From Nelumbo lutea (Eukaryota > Streptophyta > Magnoliopsida > Proteales > Nelumbonaceae): a stretch of 64,000 bases of DNA. Shown piece by piece: positions 11,426 through 23,186 of the stretch (position 1 is the first letter of the stretch; every line of letters starts with the position of its first letter). Both the position numbers and the translations under genes were made by a program. The stretch lies in NCBI GenBank assembly GCA_022828595.1, contig JAKGHH010000007.1, forward strand, positions 41,711,973 through 41,775,972. Direction: 5' to 3'. The notes beneath the pieces are model-generated. The model searched no databases, had not been told where the DNA came from, and was given only the letters and a program-made list of their open reading frames with translations.

Positions 11426-13355
11426 TGAAAGATTGGTAGGATCGATCTAATGGACGCCATGAAGGGTGTGGAATGGGTGGGCGAATTTCAAAAAATTTTC
11501 CTACCATCTCCCAACTGGGAATCATATTCCCTAAATTTAGAATACAATATTCAAGGATTCTACTTGAACCATAATCAAACCAGATCTGAACCAAAAGGAA
11601 ACAGGAATGATTACACCTGATCCAGAGAAACAATATCTCCCAAAGTTGGTGTTCACACCCAAAGAATATACCAAGAACTACTCCTGCTGAAGATGACACA
11701 GCTGTGGATGGAACGGAACCAGCAAGGTGCGTCCTACACACTGGATCCTTCGCAAGAACCCACTGGAAACTCTAAACACTAAATCCTTTTTCAGTCTTTT
11801 CTGCAAGACTGATGTCAAGAACTGATTTTTTTACTTCTTTCTCCTACAAAGATCGAATCTTGCAAGAGGGGTTGGTGGCGGCTGGAGGAGAACTCCTGCG
11901 ATGAAGATGGCTGAATAGCTTTTCTTCTCTCTGGTGTTCTCGAGATCTAATCTCTGCATGCAAAAGACTTTCTTCTCTCTTGGAAAAACTTGGTTCAAAA
12001 TCTGGTATATTCGAATTAGCTTTCTCCTCCTTTCTTCTTGATTAAGAAATCCTCCTAATTAGGAGTTATCCCAATCCAAATCAATATTTAGATAAGGGAT
12101 AATCTTAATCCTATCTACAGATTAAGTTAGTTTACTCCTGATCTTATCAGGAGGTTACCATATTCAAATCTGATTTGAATTTGGTCTCCCATAGTGGATT
12201 AGGTCAAAAGCCCAATCCTTTTACTAACATCAATCTCAGATTCGCCCCTTAGATGGGTGATCATATCAGCCCAGCTCGTAATGGGCTTTTGGCCCATTAA
12301 GTGTTCAGTGTTTAACTAGTTTCCAATCTACTGCCCAATTGGGCTTCTTTGTATGGCGTGGGACCCAAGCATTGATCTACACACCAGCCACATGGGTTCG
12401 GCCCAGCCTTAATTATAAGGCCCAGCCGAATTCACTGTAAAACTCAGTGACCCCTTGAGCCCATCACAAGAACCCTATGGGCCCAACACTTACATTAAGT
12501 GGTCCCTGGGCCAAGCCATCTTATAAAAACCCAGGGACTGTGGGCAGGTGCAAATTAACCCATCAGGTATTATCCTAAATGGTCTTACACTTAACCTCTC
12601 AGCCCTTAATGATCAAGCACTGCCCGACAAGAGAACAATGCCGTACCCTCTACTCACATGGATCCCGGGAATTAAAACCTTTTGCAAATCTTTTTAAACC
12701 GTACATATACATATATATATATATATATATTATTTTTGCAAAACAAAATTCCAACGATTGAAATCAACTGTCGGCAGTTTGGTTTCCATTAGAGAGAGTG
12801 CATTCCCGATCATTACCATTGTCCAACAAAGGGGTTGATTGTATCACCATGATCACTCACTCAAATGAATTCTTAGACTACCCCAACATGTCCTGGTTTT
12901 GACCCCACTAAGGATCTCACTGATTGACATATCAAAGACAGCCCGATCCGACACCTAGTGAAGTGTTATAATCGAGTCAAGGGGTCAGGTGTAACTTTTC
13001 AGTTTTGCCCATCTGTCTCCACGGTCTAGGGCAATACTGGAAATCTGGTCCGGTTCAAGGGTTCAAGCAATCCCATACTACATGTGCCTTGGGTCTTACC
13101 CAGATGGTCGAGACAAGTCATCCCAACACTTGGTGGCACATCAGTATCAGCCTTGGTAGGATAAATCTCCCCAGACTTATCCAATGGCTGTGAACATTTG
13201 AAACTCACACTAGTCTCTATAAGTGTCCAGTTTTATGGTCTTACACAGAAATATACCAAACAACATGAATCAAACATGTACTTTATTTATTTACACTAAA
13301 TGTCAAAAGTACATCAAATTGGATTGAAGCTAAGGGCATACAAAATTGTCTAACA
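11426..13355 (-). repeat. 5' LTR of copia element 1
   Basis: 1930 bp, starting TGAAAGATTGG and ending GTCTAACA, next to the primer-binding site. It keeps the segment lost from the 3' LTR. A TA microsatellite lies near 12712-12732. Confidence 0.9.
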
Positions 13356-14608
13356 CCACGAACCAAATATTTCAGCAAGAATCCAATGGATGCAGTGAGC
13401 ACAACTTCCTTTCAACCTTTAAACAAAGACTGATGTCAAGATCCAATCTTGACCACTCCTACAATGTTGGACAATGAACTGGCAGTATGGCGGCAGCAGG
13501 AAGGGATCACAGGGAGAAGGCGTAGTTAAACTATGTATTCTTCACTTTGTAATTCGAGATCCGATTTCTCTCCAATTCTGGGATACCTTTTTGATGGATT
13601 CGCCCTTTCCTGCTTTCATAGGCTTAAATAGATCAGCTCCTGATCCCATCAGTAGTTTTCTGTTTCAGATCATTATCTGAACTTGGATTCTCTTTAGGTG
13701 ATAAGGATAAGACCCTTATCTTATCTGTACATTAGATCAGCTTTATCCTGATTGCATCAGGAGGTTTCCATATCTGAATTCAGATCTGGTCTCTCCAAGT
13801 GGATAGGGTAGGACTCTATCCTATCTGCTGATTTAATCCCAGATCCGCCCCATCTATTTAACTAATCAAGTTAGGCCTATTCGAAATGAGCTTTAGGCCC
13901 AATAAGTCTATGTGCTCAAAACTGCTTCCAAACTGCTGCCTAGTTGGGCTTCTTTGTATGGCATGGGACACAAGCATTGATGTACACATTAGTCACATGG
14001 GTTCGGCCCAGCCATTGCTACAAAGTCTGGCCGAATACACTGTTGTGGACAGTGCACCCCTTGAAAACCCATCACATGGGCCTCTATTGGGCCCAACACT
14101 TACATCAAGTGGTCCCTGGGCCAAGCCACCTTATAAAAACCCAGGCACTATGGGCAGATGCAAGATTATCCCATCAGGCATTACCCTCAGTGGCCTTACA
14201 CTTAACCTCTCAGCCCATAATGATCAAACACTGCCCAACAAGAGAAGACCTCTCCCACGACTACAAAGAACAGTGTTGCACTCTCTAATTATATGGATCC
14301 CAGGAATTAAAACCTTTTGCAAACATTTTAGAAACCATAATGTATATAAACTTTCATATCTCATATAAAATATATTTTGTAAGATAAATCTCAATGATTG
14401 AAATCGGTTGCCGGTAGTCTTGGTTTCCATCAGAGAGAGTTCATCCCCAAACATTACCTTTGTCTGACAAAGGGGTTGATCCTGTTACTATGACCACCCA
14501 CTCAGATGAATTCTTAGACTATCCCAACATACCCAGGTTTTGACCCCCACTAAGGATCTCACTGATTGGTACATCAAAGATAGCCCAACCCGACACCTAG
14601 TGCAGTTT
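13356..14608 (-). repeat. 3' LTR fragment of copia element 2
   Basis: Aligns with 20090-21335 of the right LTR, starting at cacgaaccaaat and stopping at gacacctagtgcagt. The sequence then jumps to the RNase H coding region. Both ends are therefore deletion or recombination junctions and not LTR ends. Confidence 0.85.
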
Positions 14609-15901
14609 GTAGTAGACCCTTGTTTGCTGCTTTTCCAGCAAACAGCACACGATCCTATCATGAAAACATATCCAGATGTAGACTTTCTATCATCTGGATC
14701 CGACTGGAAATTGACATCAGTATACCCTTGGATCTGCAGTAAGCTACCATCGAATACCAGACAAAACTCTTTTGTCCTTCGAAGTATATTTTTCACAGCA
14801 GTCCTGTGCTCCTACCCTGGGTTGGCCTAGAATCTGCTTACCACACTCACTGCTTGAGCAATGTCAGGACGAGTGCACAGCATGGCATACATGATGCTCC
14901 CTACGGCAGAGGCATAGGGAACGTCCTTCATGTCCTCAATCTCCTCAGAGGTCTTGGGAGACATCTTCTCGGAGAGAGTGACTCAGTGCCTAAAAGCCAT
15001 ACTTTTACCGTAGAAGGCTTGTCGAAGATCTTTCATGGAGAATTGTTGTGAAAGCCATACTTTTTCCGTAGTCAACATTCCTACAACATTCCCAATGAGT
15101 AGAATGTCATCTACATACAGAACCAAGAAGGTAACCTTATCCCCACTACACTTCTTGTAGATACAGGGTTCATCTAGATTCTGCATGAAGTCAAACGATT
15201 TGACAGTAGTCAAAACAGATGTTCCAACTTCCAAAAAGTTGCTTAAGTCCATAAATGGATCTATTAAGTTTACATACCATGTGGTCCTGACCGGCAGCAA
15301 TGAAGCCTTGCGGCTACTGCATGTACATATCTTCAGTAAGATCTCCATTCAAAAATGCAGTTTTGACATCCATTTGCCAAATCTCATAATCATGGTATGC
15401 TGCTACAGCTAGCAGGATCCTAATGGATTTAAGCATGGCCACAAGTTAAAAGGTTTCCTAATAATCGATGCCCTCTTTCTGAGTGTACCCTTTCGCCACT
15501 AGACGAGCTTTGAAAGTCTCAACTCTACCATCGAAGCCCTTCTTCCTCTTGTAAATCCATTTGCAATAGATTACTTTTACCCCAAAGGGTGGATCTACAA
15601 GAGTCCAGACTCCATTGGTCTCCATTGAGTCCATCTCAGCTCTCATGGCCTCCACCCACTTCTGGGAATCTATGTCCAACATAGCTTCCACATAAGTCAC
15701 GGGATCCTCCTCACTAGTCAAAGTTTCCACCAGGTAACTATCTTGGTCATAACCATAACGGACTGGTAGCCTGGATACCCGAGTGGATCTTCTAGGTTGG
15801 TCGCTACCTGGAACTTGTAGGACATCTCCCACTGCTCCTGAGCTCTCCTCATCAAGAACTATTTCCTGACGATGGGTGTCCAGGATGTAATCAGTTTCCA
15901 A
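14609..15901 (-). pseudogene. Copia element 2 Pol: reverse transcriptase and partial RNase H
   Basis: RT start [18 protein letters not shown] (near 15650), GCKWIYK counterpart changed to YCKWIYKRKKG, and an intact YVDD box (15106-15117) in FLVLYVDDILLIGN. About 35 codons between FSMKDL and the VTLSEKMSPKTSEE block are missing (junction near 15005), which removes part of the RT palm/thumb. RNase H is recognised by DRKSTSGYVFMIGSC and then breaks off after WKSSKQG at the 14608/14609 junction, so its catalytic C-terminal part and the element's polypurine tract are gone. The copy is non-functional. Confidence 0.85.
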
Positions 15902-16760
15902 GAATTATGCATTTCGGCTACAGAACACCTTCTGCTCACTTGGGTCATAGAATAGGTAATCCACAGAGCCTTATGGGTAGCCTACAAATAGGTAATGGCT
16001 GGTCTTGGATTCCAACTTGTCTGCACTCGTTCTTTTAATGTGTGCTGGACAACCCCAAATCGTCAAGTGTCTGACACTTGGTTTCTTTCCGATCCAAAGT
16101 TCATATGGAGTGTTCGAAATCGATTTGGTTGGAACCTGATTTAGCACATAAATTGTAGTCTCTAATGCATAACCCCAAAAGGATGTGGGTAACTCTGAGT
16201 GTACGAAAAGTGATAGGACCATATCTAGTAAGGTTCTATTCCTCCTCTCTGAAACACCGTTAAGTTGTGGTGTAGCAAGAGGAGCCAATTGTGATACTAT
16301 CCCATTGTCCTTTAAGTAGTCCATGAATTCATCAGAGAGATACTCGCCACCTCGATCTGATCGAAGGGCTTTAATTTCTCTCCCTAACTATTTCTCGACC
16401 TCTTGTCTGAACTCTTTGAACTTTTCAAAAGATTCAGGCTTGTGTCTCATTAGGTACACGTAACTATATCGTGAGAAATCATCTATAAAGGTGATGAAAT
16501 ACACGTGTTGATTCCGTGTGCTAACACTCAGGGGACCACATACATTAGTATGTATAAGGTCAAGTGTGCCTATACACCTTTCAGGCTTACCGTTAAATGG
16601 CCGTTTGGTCATCTTACCTTGTAGGCAAGGCTCACAGGTGAGAAGATCTTCTACAGTTAGAAAACCCAAAGGACCATCATTTACCAACCTTGTGATTCGG
16701 TCAACACCAATGTGGCCAAGTCAGTAATGCCATAGGCACGTGGGATTAACTGTATCACGG
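15902..16760 (-). pseudogene. Copia element 2 Pol: integrase
   Basis: Carries CEPCLQGKMTKRPF (near 16620), IHTNVCGPL with asparagine for the first catalytic aspartate, [28 protein letters not shown] and [15 protein letters not shown]. Single stops occur (for example TAG at the EVEK-LGRE position near 16390). It shares the D to N change with element 1. Confidence 0.85.
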
Positions 16761-18014
16761 ACTCTTTTCTTGGGGATTTCAGCCGACGTAGTTTCGGTTA
16801 TATTAGTTTCTAGAGAAGGATGTAGAACATAGAGACCATTCTCTAGTTCTCTGTATGCGATGAATCTGTTATTTCTTTTAATAGTAATCGTATTACTAAA
16901 AAAGACAGAATAACCATCTGCTCATAGTTTTGAGACAGAAATCAAATTTCTTCTTAAATTTTGTACATTAAGACAATCTTTCAGTACAATGATTCCTTCT
17001 CTAAAAATTAACTCCACGATTCCTATGGCCACGGCAGCAACAGTTGCAGAAATCCCCAAGTAGAGCATCACTTCTCCTTCACTCAACCTTCTGCTTACCT
17101 TGAACTCCTGTAGTGAGTTACACGCATGAGTTGAAGCCCCGGAGTCAATACACCAGGACACAGAAGCTACCAATAAATTGGTTTCTATAGCACAAGATTC
17201 AAAATTACCTTTCTTTGATTCTAGGTAGGCAGGACAGTTCCTTTTCTAATGGCCGGTCTTCTTGCAGAAGTGACAGGCATCCAATGCTTTGTCCCTCTTC
17301 TGCTTCTTGGGTTTGGCAGCCTTCTTCTGGGGCTTTCTCTTTGCCTTCCTTTTCTTGCCCGATTTGCTAGTTTCAACAAGCATGGCAATGGGCTCATCCT
17401 TTTTAATCAATTATTTGGCCCTCTGCAACATATTGCTGAGTTCCTGCAAACTGACGTTCAGCTTGTTCATGTTGTAATTCATGATGAATGGATTAAAGGA
17501 TGGAGGCAAAGAGTTGAGAATATCATCAATCTGCCTTACCAGATCTAGCCCGGATCCAAGAGCGTCCAGTTCATTGATATAACCCATCATCCGAAGACAA
17601 TGGTCGTGAACTTGTTTGGCCCTTGGACATCTGCGCGGTCATGAACTGTTTCAAGACCTTCTGCCGAGTAGAACGATTCTTCTCTTCATACATTGTCTTG
17701 AGACTGTCCAATATGTCCTTGGCTAGTTCGATCTGATCGAACTGCCTCTGTATTGGGTTGTCCAAGGAGGCAATGACATAGTAGCGGGCAAGGGAGTTTT
17801 TCTCCTCCCATTCTTGGTATTCTCTTTTACGGGCCTCAGAAACCCTATCTCTCGGACGATCCGGGGCAGGATTCTTGGCTACCTTATCCAATTTTCCAGA
17901 GGTTAAGACCAACATAAGGTTCATGTACCAGTTGTCATAGTTTGGGCCCTTCAGCTTGTTGTCATCAAGCAGCTTTGCAAATTGTCCGTTTGCCATTTTC
18001 TGATAAAAGAGCAA
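16761..18014 (-). pseudogene. Copia element 2 Gag and protease
   Basis: Gag starts near 17998 (MANGQFAKLLDDNKLKG) and reads on to KQFMTAQMSKGQ, where a frameshift follows. The zinc knuckle at 17225-17285 is CHFCKKTGH, a TAG stop, then KRNC: a good CX2CX4HX4C pattern except for the stop at the tryptophan position. The protease near 17150 keeps CIDSGASTHAC with its DSG active site. Aspartic protease would have cleaved the polyprotein. The copy is broken. Confidence 0.8.
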
Positions 18015-19765
18015 ACATCAGTCCACAACCTAATTTGATTCATGTTCATTACATAGATATGGATTTTAATCTATGTTCCATTCTCATTTATTCATCTCTA
18101 AGATTTCCCTCCTTTCTCAGTGACGGAGACTATGGGTTGTCTTTGGAAATGTGGGAAATCAGATAGGGTGCATGGAGCCAACTTTTTCAACTGCATAACC
18201 CCACCACCTTTCTGTGAAAGATCATATTCACTCATCATATGAGTTTTCCCTTTGGCCTCTATTAGACAAGGTTTAGAGCCGTTTTCAGGTAAACATTTCT
18301 GTCTAGTGAGTGCTTACCCATCATATTCGTGAACGCCAAGGTACCATGAGAGAGTTCCCATTTTCTAATGAAGCCCCTCCCACATCGGTCTATGACGCCC
18401 CTATCATCTTATGAAACACTTAGACAAGCTCAACAACAAATGGATAACCCATTTTCTGGTGTGTTTCCTCATTACTGAAAGACCCATCCTCATGCTAATG
18501 ATGGAAGGCCTTTAGAGAGTTCATCATATGAATCTCCCTATCACATGCACTCATATTAGCTAGAGGGAACAGTAAATTACGCCCTACTTTGATCTAGGTC
18601 AAACCAAAGTGGCTCACACTGACTTTCATAAAGCCAGATTTTGGTGGGCCCAAATCGGTTAGGGTTCCACACATAACCTCTTTATGAGGTGTGGAGCCCA
18701 CCACTGAGGAAGATCATCTAATGACCAAAAGGGAAACCATGGCAATGATGTGCATTCAGTCATGGTGTGCGCAAGAGCCACTATCGATTGAGCATGGGCC
18801 AAGCACTTATGGCCCATGTACGTACCACATCACACATCCATACATCACATGCAAGATTAAATTGATCCAATCAATTAATTATCTGTAAAGCCCATTTGAA
18901 GCCCATATTTAATCCATAATATTAACCATTAATATTATCCAGGTATATGGGCTGAATTAGGGTTGATGGGTTCGGCTCATATAGCTTTATTCGCAGAGTG
19001 GGCTTTTAGCAGTTTTAACAAATTAAAATGGGGCCTTTACAGGTTGGGCCGAATTAAGCATTTAATTAATCATCAATCCTCAGGCCCATTTTGGAAAAAA
19101 TTAGGGCTGATATTCAGCCTTGATCGAGCCCTAGATTCAGTCCAAACAATTTGAACCAATCTTGGATCGAATGGGTCTAGGGTTTGATCTTTAATTAAAT
19201 CTTTAATTCAAGAAAATAATTTGAAATTAAATACTGATAAAAGAAAATCAAGAATTAGTCAAGCAGGGTTGTTCGCACAATCCATCATGCAAAATAGAGG
19301 TTAGATCATAGTTTGTAGTTTTATAAACTGCAAAAAGATTACGATTCACTCATCTGCGAAATCTCCTTCGTTGCGCCGCCATCTTCGATCCAAAATAAAA
19401 TAAATAGAAAACCTAATTTCTATTAATAATTACATCATATCAAATACATATACATTCAGTCTAAAAAATTAAAAAAAAAATTTACAGACCAAAGGTAATA
19501 AAATAATCCATAAACTGCAAAATCACAGGTTTCCAGCGCAAATCAAGATTCCGATCTCCTCTTGTACGAACAGCCCATAAATCAAGAAAATCATAAAGAA
19601 AAATTCTAAACAATAATCAGATTTATATAAAATTAATTTCAGATTATTCGCCCATAATTTTGGGACAATTTCCCAAAACCCTTTATCTGCGCAAATCGGG
19701 TAGAATGCCTTCTGCCCATTTGCGCAGGTTCAGATCTGAAACAAATTGGTTCAAGATTTGAACCT
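18015..19765 (-). other. Leader of copia element 2
   Basis: Counterpart of 9656-11411 with the same phrases (for example ctgcataacyccaccacctttctrtga). No supported gene. Confidence 0.7.
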
Positions 19766-19778
19766 GGCTCTGATACCA
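19766..19778 (-). other. Primer-binding site, initiator tRNA-Met
   Basis: Minus strand TGGTATCAGAGCC, one base inside the LTR, as in element 1. Confidence 0.95.
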
Positions 19779-19779
19779 C

Positions 19780-21728
19780 TAATGGGATGAGAGATCCATT
19801 GTATTGACGCCCAAAACTTGTGGAATAAGGTGGGTGAATTTCAAAAATTTTTCTCTCCCTTTCAATTGGGATTCGCATTCCCTATTTAGAAAATCATATT
19901 TTCAAGGATCAATCTTGAACCATAAACTGAACCAGATCTGAACAAAAGTAGTAGGAGAGGGATATACCTGATACAGAGAAATAATTTCTCTCAATGGAGG
20001 TGTTCACACCCAAAGAAGGTGTCCAAAGACTGCTCCCACTGAAGATGACACAGTGGATGGAGGAGCAGAATCAGTAGGGTCCGTCCCATGAACCAAATCC
20101 TTCAGCAAGAATCCAATGGAGGCAGTGAGCACAACTTCCTTTCAGCCTTTCAACAAAGACTGATGTCAAGATCCAACCTTGACCACTCCTACAATGTTGG
20201 AGAATGAACAGGCAGTATGGTGGCGGCAGGAAGGGATCACAAGGAGAAGGCATGGTTAAACTGTGTATTCTTCTCTTTGTAATTTGAGATCTGATTTCTC
20301 TCCAATTCTGGTATAACTTTTTGATGGATTCGCCCCTTCCTGCTTTCATAGGCTTAAAGAGATCAGCTCTTGATCCCATCAGGAGTTTTTTGTTTCAGAT
20401 CATTATCTGAACTTGGATTCTCTTTAAGTGATAAGGATAAGACCCTTATCTTATCTGTAGATTAGATCAGCTTTATCCTGATCTCATCAGGAGGTTTCCA
20501 TATCTGAATTCACATCTGGTCTCTCCAAGTGGATAGGGTAGGACTCTATCCTATCTGCTGATTTAATCCCAGATCCGCCCCATCTATTTAACTAATCAAA
20601 TTAGGCATGTTCGAAATGGGCTTTAGGCCCAATAAGTCTATGTGCTCAAAACTGCTTCCAAACTACTGCCCAGTTGGGCTTGTTTGTATGGCGTGGGACC
20701 CAAGCATTGATGTACACATCAGCCACATGGGTTCGGCCCAGCCTTTGTTATAAGGTCTGGCCGAATACACTGTTGTGGACAGTGCACCCCTTGAAAACCC
20801 ATCACATGGGCCTCTATTGGGCCCAACACATACATTAAGTGGTCCCTGGGCCAAGCCACCTTATAAAAACCCAGGGATTGTGGGCAGATGCAAGATTAAC
20901 CCATTAGGCATTACCCTCAGTGGACTTACACTTAACCTCTCAGCCCATAATGATCAAACACTGCCCGATAAGAGATAACATCTCCCTCGGCTACAAGGAA
21001 CAATGTTGCACTCTCTGCTTATATGGATCCTGGGAATTAAAACCTTTTGCAAACATTTTAGAAACCATAATGTATATATACTTTCATATCTCATATAAAA
21101 TATATTTTGTAAGAGAAATCTCAATGATTGAAATCGGTTGCCGATAGTCTTGGTTTCCATCAGAGAGAGTGCATCCCCAATCATTACCTTTGTTCGACAA
21201 AGGGTCTGATCATGTCACTATGATCACCCACTCAGATGAATTCTCAGACTGTCCCAACATACCCAGGTTTTGACCCCCACTAAGGATCTCACTGATTGGT
21301 ACATCAAAAATAGCCCAATCCGACACCTAGTGCAGTATCATAATGAGTCTAGGGGTCGGGTGTAACTTTCCAGTTTTGCCCATTAATCTCCAAGGCCCAG
21401 GGCAATACTGGAAATCTGGTCCAGTTTAAAGATTCAATTGATTCTACACTGTATGTGCCTAGGGTCTCACCCTGTGGCTGAGACAGGACACCCCAACCAA
21501 CTTGGTGGCACATCAGTGTCAGCCTTATCAGGATAGGTCTCCCCAGACCGACCCACTGGCTGTGAACATTCTAAACTGACACAAGTCTCATTATGTGTCC
21601 AGTTTAAGGGGATTACACAGAAACACACCAAAGGAACATGAATCAAATATGTACTTTTATTCATTTACAATAAACTCATAATGTACATCATTCTGATTGA
21701 AGCTGAGGGCATACAAAACTGTCCAACA
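19780..21728 (-). repeat. 5' LTR of copia element 2
   Basis: 1949 bp, starting TAATGGGATGAG (outer TG decayed to TA) and ending GTCCAACA. Clearly related to the other family LTRs but of a diverged subtype. The following pentamer is TGTTG; no matching copy survives on the damaged left side. Confidence 0.85.
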
Positions 21729-22218
21729 TGTTGACCTTGGCGTTCTCGGACCCTAGGATTTGTTGGATGTACCATAAATGGAAGTTCAAAAGAAGCTCTC
21801 TAACCCTAGCCAAATAGGCCAACATGGTGGGTTCCCAAGCCTCGTACTACATGTTCACCTGGTTTACTACCAATTGCAAGTCGTTGTTAATGACGATGTG
21901 TTTTGCACTGACCTCCTTGCACAAAGATAGACATGCAATTAGTGCCTCTTACTCCACCTCATTATTCAATGCTCAAAACGTGAAATGGTGATAATATTCC
22001 AACTTGACCTCACTTGGTTCAAGGAGTATTAGTCAAGCCCCGCTTCCTCTCTTATTGGATGAACCATCCATGTGGAGGATCCAAGGCTCTTCATCCCAAG
22101 TCGGGATAGGTGTCACACTAGTCGGAGCCTCTGAGGTGGTCATGGGTTCCCCGATTTCAGGGTCTTCCTGCTAAATGTGCACTCAGCGATGAAGTTAGCA
22201 AGGTACCAGGCCTTTATA

Positions 22219-22361
22219 ATTAGACAAGGCTCAAACCGAATATCGTATTTACTGGGCTCAATTGCCAACTTCATCAATCTCTCTAACACCTCAGACTTCT
22301 AAAATACTTGTCTCAAAGGCTTATCGGTAAGGATGACGATCATATGAGCTTGGAAATATGG
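22219..22361. repeat. Duplicated gypsy segment, copy 1
   Basis: 143 bp matching 22557-22699 (about 88-90% by eye), separated by 195 bp of a different repeat. Confidence 0.85.
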
Positions 22362-22556
22362 TTTTTGATTGACTAAACCGATAGGTCAACAATTTTTCAC
22401 CGAATCATAGTTTTTTACCGAAGGACGGGTTTTAATAGAACCAAGCCATGAATCAAGGCCATGTTTTTAATGGTTTGACTGGTCGAGTCAATGATGGGTT
22501 AAAAACATTATTATTAGTTTGGGTTGATTTTCGGTTTTGGTTTGATCGATTTGGTC
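22362..22556. repeat. Palindrome-arm-derived insertion
   Basis: Resembles the left arm of the large palindrome downstream (about 23250-23415), with shared phrases such as gtcaatgatgggttaaaaac and ttattagtttgggttgat. It lies exactly between the two gypsy duplicate copies. Confidence 0.75.
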
Positions 22557-22699
22557 ATTAGATAAGGCTCAAACTGAATATCGTATTCGTTGGGCTCAAT
22601 TGCCCATTTCATCAATCTCCCTAACACCTCGGGCTTCTGTAATACTTGCCTCAGAGGCTTATTGATAAGGGTGATGATCATATGATCTTGGAAATACGG
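22557..22699. repeat. Duplicated gypsy segment, copy 2
   Basis: Second copy of 22219-22361. This one reads through into upstream RNase H sequence, so it is likely the original. Confidence 0.85.
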
Positions 22700-22905
22700 A
22701 CACAACTTGAAAGCCATTATAACCAATGAGAAAGCCAACTTTGTATGTTTGGATATCTGATCTCAGTGGCGTGCAACACCTTACATATGTAAAACACAAG
22801 TCACTACACTTTGTCCACCTCTCCGATTAAAACCGAATTGACCACCTCGTCACTCACAGAGAAGTAAAGATTTAACTCGTCTCCAGGTACCGGCCTAGTT
22901 AGTAA

Positions 22906-23186
22906 GGGCATATGCAGTATTATATATATATAATATGTTATTTACTATTTATAATAATATTTTATATGTATTTCTAGTTTTTTTATTATATATTTATATA
23001 CTTATTTATAATACACTTTATAAAAATTAGAAAACTAAAAAACCAATGAACCAAACCAGCGGTTAACCGAATTGATTGGCTTTGATTTAGTTTTGGTTAC
23101 TATCAATTCTGTTTGGAAATTAGGCCTTTGGTTTGGTTAAATGTATCATGAGCATCGGAAATCAAATGCAAAGTTATGGCTTCCGA
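22906..23186. other. AT-rich spacer
   Basis: TA-rich low-complexity sequence followed by phrases such as aaccaaaccagcggttaacc, which resemble the inner arms of plant foldback elements. No gene is seen. Confidence 0.5.

Larger units (their letters stand above)
3989..13355 (-). mobile_element. Ty1/copia retrotransposon, element 1
   Basis: Complete in layout: LTR (3989-5848), polypurine tract, pol and gag on the minus strand, long leader, primer-binding site, LTR (11426-13355). Protein order in element direction is Gag, protease, integrase, RT, RNase H, the Ty1/copia order. The reading frame is broken by stops and frameshifts, so the copy is dead. The two LTRs differ by many substitutions and an indel of about 100 bp near the outer end, so the insertion is old. 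The flanking pentamers (GTCCC at 3984-3988, CCACG at 13356-13360) do not match, so target duplication is absent or lost. Confidence 0.9.
13356..21728 (-). mobile_element. Ty1/copia retrotransposon, element 2 (damaged)
   Basis: Same family as element 1 and in the same orientation. It has a left LTR fragment (13356-14608), truncated gag-pol (14609-18014), leader, primer-binding site (19766-19778) and a full right LTR (19780-21728). The first ~310 bp of the left LTR and its last ~370 bp are missing, together with the end of RNase H. A further ~100 bp of RT is missing near 15000. Element 1 abuts the left LTR fragment directly. Confidence 0.85.
21729..22905 (-). pseudogene. Ty3/gypsy Pol fragment: RT-linked RNase H and second RNase H
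   Basis: Minus-strand remains of the RNase H part of a Tat-type gypsy Pol. From high to low coordinate there are weak matches to the YYVSKVLHGAETRY region (near 22790), KPLRQVLQKPEVLGRLMKWAIEP (22620-22690) and then WILHMDGSSNKRGSGA (near 22060), the start of the additional archaeal-type RNase H found in this lineage. LQLVVNQVNM follows (near 21870). Stops and frame changes are frequent. The block is interrupted by a palindrome-derived repeat with flanking duplication (see findings). The left end is the junction with copia element 2. Confidence 0.7.
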
